Shown here: piece by piece, positions 4,445-6,334 of the stretch
Numbering within the stretch: position 1 is the stretch's first letter
Layout of the letters: each line of letters begins with the position of its first letter
From: an uncultured Micrococcales bacterium
Lineage (GTDB): Bacteria; Actinomycetota; Actinomycetes; S36-B12; UBA10799
Assembly (NCBI GenBank): GCA_937952095.1
Contig: CALFYG010000095.1
Coordinates: 1-6,334, forward strand
Reading direction: 5' to 3'
DNA length: 6,334 nucleotides
Notes under the pieces: generated by a model
The model's input: the letters and a program-made list of their open reading frames with translations, nothing else
Databases searched by the model: none
Told to the model about the DNA's origin: nothing
Position numbers and translations under genes: made by a program

Positions 4445-6334
4445 TCAGTAGCTGGGAAACCAGACGCCGGCGTCCGGGTCCCAGTACAGATCGAGCGCCT
4501 TGCTGACAACTGCCGTAACGACCCTGGCAATGTTTCCAGAGGTATTGGTCGCCCACAGCCCGGTCGGAACAAGCGTGATCTTTTCCCCGGGCTGCAACCC
4601 AGCAGGCACCGTGATCGTCTGGATCGTGGTCGTTCCGCTGACCTTCGTCACCCGCTCAGTCGGGGCGATGGTCGTGGCACTGGCAATGGTCGGCACGGCC
4701 TTGGGGTAGTACGCCCGCGCACCCATATCGCGGACATGGCTTGTCGTGCTGGCGTTGGTCACGCGCCCCAGGCTGCCGCTTGCCGCACTCTCGATTTCCA
4801 CCCGGCACGACACACAAGCCGACGCAATGCGGGCGATGTACTCATACGCCGCTGCCCCGCTGTTTGTGACCTTCACCCCGGTGACTTCGTTGCCAGTCCC
4901 TGCCGTCAAGGCGATCATGGCGATACTCGCTACATTGTGGTCGCAGTCGATCAGATGTGGATTCACCACCCGCGAGTATGTCGGCGCACCCGATCCGTCA
5001 TCAGTGATGAAGATGGGGCAGGCGTCTACGCTCTTGAGCGTGTCATTGATAGATAGGTTGTAGCCAACCGTACCTTGGAACACCACCCCGAGGTCGGAAT
5101 CCTCGATGTAGTTATTACTGGAGATGCACCGCGAGACGGTAGACCCCGCGTCGTTGGCGTTGAAGATGATGGCCGACGCCTCTCCGGTCGACCCGCGCAC
5201 ACCAAACAGGCGATTACCCTCGGCCAGGAACAGGTACGAGTTTCGGTCCTCCAGCGCGGACCCGGTGCCGGTGAACTGAATCCCCTGCGCCATGTCCACG
5301 GTGTTCCTACCGATGCAGTTGCGAACGGTCCCGCTGATCGCGCCGTCCCAATGGTCGTAAAAGCAGTTGATGACATCGTACGCCTCACACTCATCAATCA
5401 GCGAATCGCGGCAGGCAAGGAAAGCCACGGCGCTCTCACCCCCGGTGAACCGGCAGTTGACAACTCTTGGCCGATCCACAGCACGGAACCGGATGGCGTG
5501 CGCCCCGCCGCCGATCACCGTCACCGTGTCGTAGTCGAACTCGATGTTCTCGACGCTGATGTCTTTGTCGGTCAGCGTGGTCGTGTTGTTGGTGTTGTTC
5601 CACACGAACGGGGCTGTGCCTGTGACTCCGGTTGTGCCGACCCACGACGCCGTGAGTGCTTCGATCTTGGTGCCCGCCTCACCGATCAGGGACTGGCGGG
5701 TGTAGAGCGCAAAGCCCTGGGTGAACATATACGTACCCGCAGGCACGAAGATGTCCTTGCCCTGGTTAGCCAGAGCACATGCGGCGAAGTAGGACTGCAC
5801 CGCGGTGGCGGATGTTCCGGCCGCGATGTCGGCATGCAGGGCAACGGGGATGTAATCGAGCACGTTGGCGAGGTTCCTCTCCCTTGCCTGTACGGTGCGG
5901 GAAACGGCGCCAGTCCCATCGGCAACGTATGTCACGGCATCTGCTGTGGACCCGGCAGCGTAGGCCGCAGCGACCGCAGATGCCACTTGGGTCTGCGTGA
6001 CAGACGACAGTTCCGTGGCACCAGTTGTCGCATCGAACACGATGAACTTGTCCCGGCGATCTGTGGCTGCGGGCAATGTGTCGTTCAACCCGCTGGCATC
6101 TCCCACAGGCAGTGTGATTGAGCGGGCGAGGTTGGGGGCGATCTCCTGCGCGATCATCGTCAAGCGATCCAGTGCCTGCTCATGGGTCTCGGCCGGGAAC
6201 GGGTCGCTGCACGTCATCGACCTCGGCGAGCTGGCGCACGTGTCGTTCCGGCTGGTCGCCATGATCGGCATCACCGACGACGTCGTGCCCGGCCGCGACG
6301 CAGCCCAGCCGGACACCCTCGAGGTGGCCACCGT
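4445..6334 (-). CDS. Tail fibre/tailspike with pectate-lyase-like beta-helix (5' end not in window, possibly disrupted)
   Basis: This is a host-recognition protein that may degrade surface polysaccharide. Numbering residues from Asp at 6203-6205: 1-35 are a phage tail-fibre adaptor segment (DPFPAETHEQALDRLTMIAQ); 90-120 match the tailspike hinge usually seen as GAVSRTVQ-x-LR; 121-165 begin the Pectate_lyase_3 fold (VALHADIAAGTSATAVQSYF, then IFVPAGTYMFT). A long right-handed beta-helix follows to about 480, with regular short strands (VVNCRFTGG, LIDECEAYDV, TVRNCIGRNT). The C-terminal 100 residues (from about IAPTERVTKVSG to LYWDPDAGVWFPSY) look like a beta-rich trimer cap. Stop at 4445, 586 residues after 6205. 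The frame stays open to the window edge, but residues encoded beyond about 6205 (Ser/Thr/Arg-rich, such as MATSRVSGWAASRPG) do not look like a tail protein, so the true gene may be cut there. Confidence 0.85.
   Translation of the reverse strand, partial: TVATSRVSGWAASRPGTTSSVMPIMATSRNDTCASSPRSMTCSDPFPAETHEQALDRLTMIAQEIAPNLARSITLPVGDASGLNDTLPAATDRRDKFIVFDATTGATELSSVTQTQVASAVAAAYAAGSTADAVTYVADGTGAVSRTVQARERNLANVLDYIPVALHADIAAGTSATAVQSYFAACALANQGKDIFVPAGTYMFTQGFALYTRQSLIGEAGTKIEALTASWVGTTGVTGTAPFVWNNTNNTTTLTDKDISVENIEFDYDTVTVIGGGAHAIRFRAVDRPRVVNCRFTGGESAVAFLACRDSLIDECEAYDVINCFYDHWDGAISGTVRNCIGRNTVDMAQGIQFTGTGSALEDRNSYLFLAEGNRLFGVRGSTGEASAIIFNANDAGSTVSRCISSNNYIEDSDLGVVFQGTVGYNLSINDTLKSVDACPIFITDDGSGAPTYSRVVNPHLIDCDHNVASIAMIALTAGTGNEVTGVKVTNSGAAAYEYIARIASACVSCRVEIESAASGSLGRVTNASTTSHVRDMGARAYYPKAVPTIASATTIAPTERVTKVSGTTTIQTITVPAGLQPGEKITLVPTGLWATNTSGNIARVVTAVVSKALDLYWDPDAGVWFPSY
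6206..6334 (+). other. Foreign-looking high-GC segment, possible partial coding sequence on the + strand
   Basis: Positions 6211-6334 are about 71% G+C (88 of 124). Read from 6204, the + strand is open for 43 codons with no stop and gives a balanced, globular-looking peptide (SLHVIDLGELAHVSF, then LVAMIGITDDVVPGRD), with 42 of 43 third positions G or C. The tail frame on the - strand shares these wobble positions, so third-position bias does not choose the strand; the amino-acid character does. I do not recognise the protein. It may be flanking bacterial DNA joined to the phage by recombination, or an assembly chimera at a contig end. It could still be a divergent N-terminus of the tail protein. 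Confidence 0.45.

Noticed and set aside
4133..6121. Two long + strand frames (4133-5056 and 5075-6121) opposite the tail, endolysin and small membrane genes
   Set aside because: They are shadows of the tail fibre and lysis genes, Arg/Gly/Pro-rich, with no recognisable domain, and they ignore the clear gene boundaries on the - strand.

Overview
The window is part of a tailed double-stranded DNA bacteriophage or prophage, most likely of a high-GC Gram-negative (proteobacterial) host. The evidence is the gene content: a VRR-NUC nuclease next to a SNF2-type helicase, many tiny overlapping genes, and a lysis cassette with a GH108 endolysin and a holin of the proteobacterial three-transmembrane type behind a beta-helix tail fibre. 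Base composition is about 60-65% G+C except in one gene. There is no tRNA, rRNA, CRISPR array or insertion sequence.

Positions 1-2036 (+ strand) carry the end of a replication/early operon: the last codons of an upstream gene, two small phage proteins (29-199, 186-359), a 93-residue VRR-NUC nuclease (346-627) and a 469-residue SNF2-family helicase (627-2036). Neighbours overlap by 1 to 14 bases, so they are probably translated together. The nuclease and helicase probably act together in phage DNA replication or recombination.

A 41-base gap at 2037-2077, with the end of the helicase gene, holds a plausible sigma70-type promoter and a very strong ribosome binding site. These serve a distinctly AT-rich gene (2078-2611) for a protein with two tandem cysteine modules at an exact 39-residue spacing and a C-terminal helix-turn-helix. 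Four small genes follow, each joined to the previous one by a 4-base ATGA overlap: a charged helical protein, a single-membrane-pass protein, an NrdR-like zinc ribbon of only 42 residues, and a protein of unknown function. The last converges on, and overlaps by 35 bases, the leftward module.

Positions 3296-6334 (- strand) are late genes, transcribed leftward in the order tail fibre/tailspike, 63-residue membrane protein, an apparent 27-residue membrane peptide, GH108 endolysin, three-TM holin. The tail protein would bind or degrade host surface polysaccharide. The holin and endolysin would lyse the cell, and the two small membrane proteins probably help.

The last roughly 130 bases (about 6206-6334) do not look like the expected N-terminal part of the tail gene. 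They read better as a protein on the + strand and are about 71% G+C. This could be a recombination junction or an assembly chimera.
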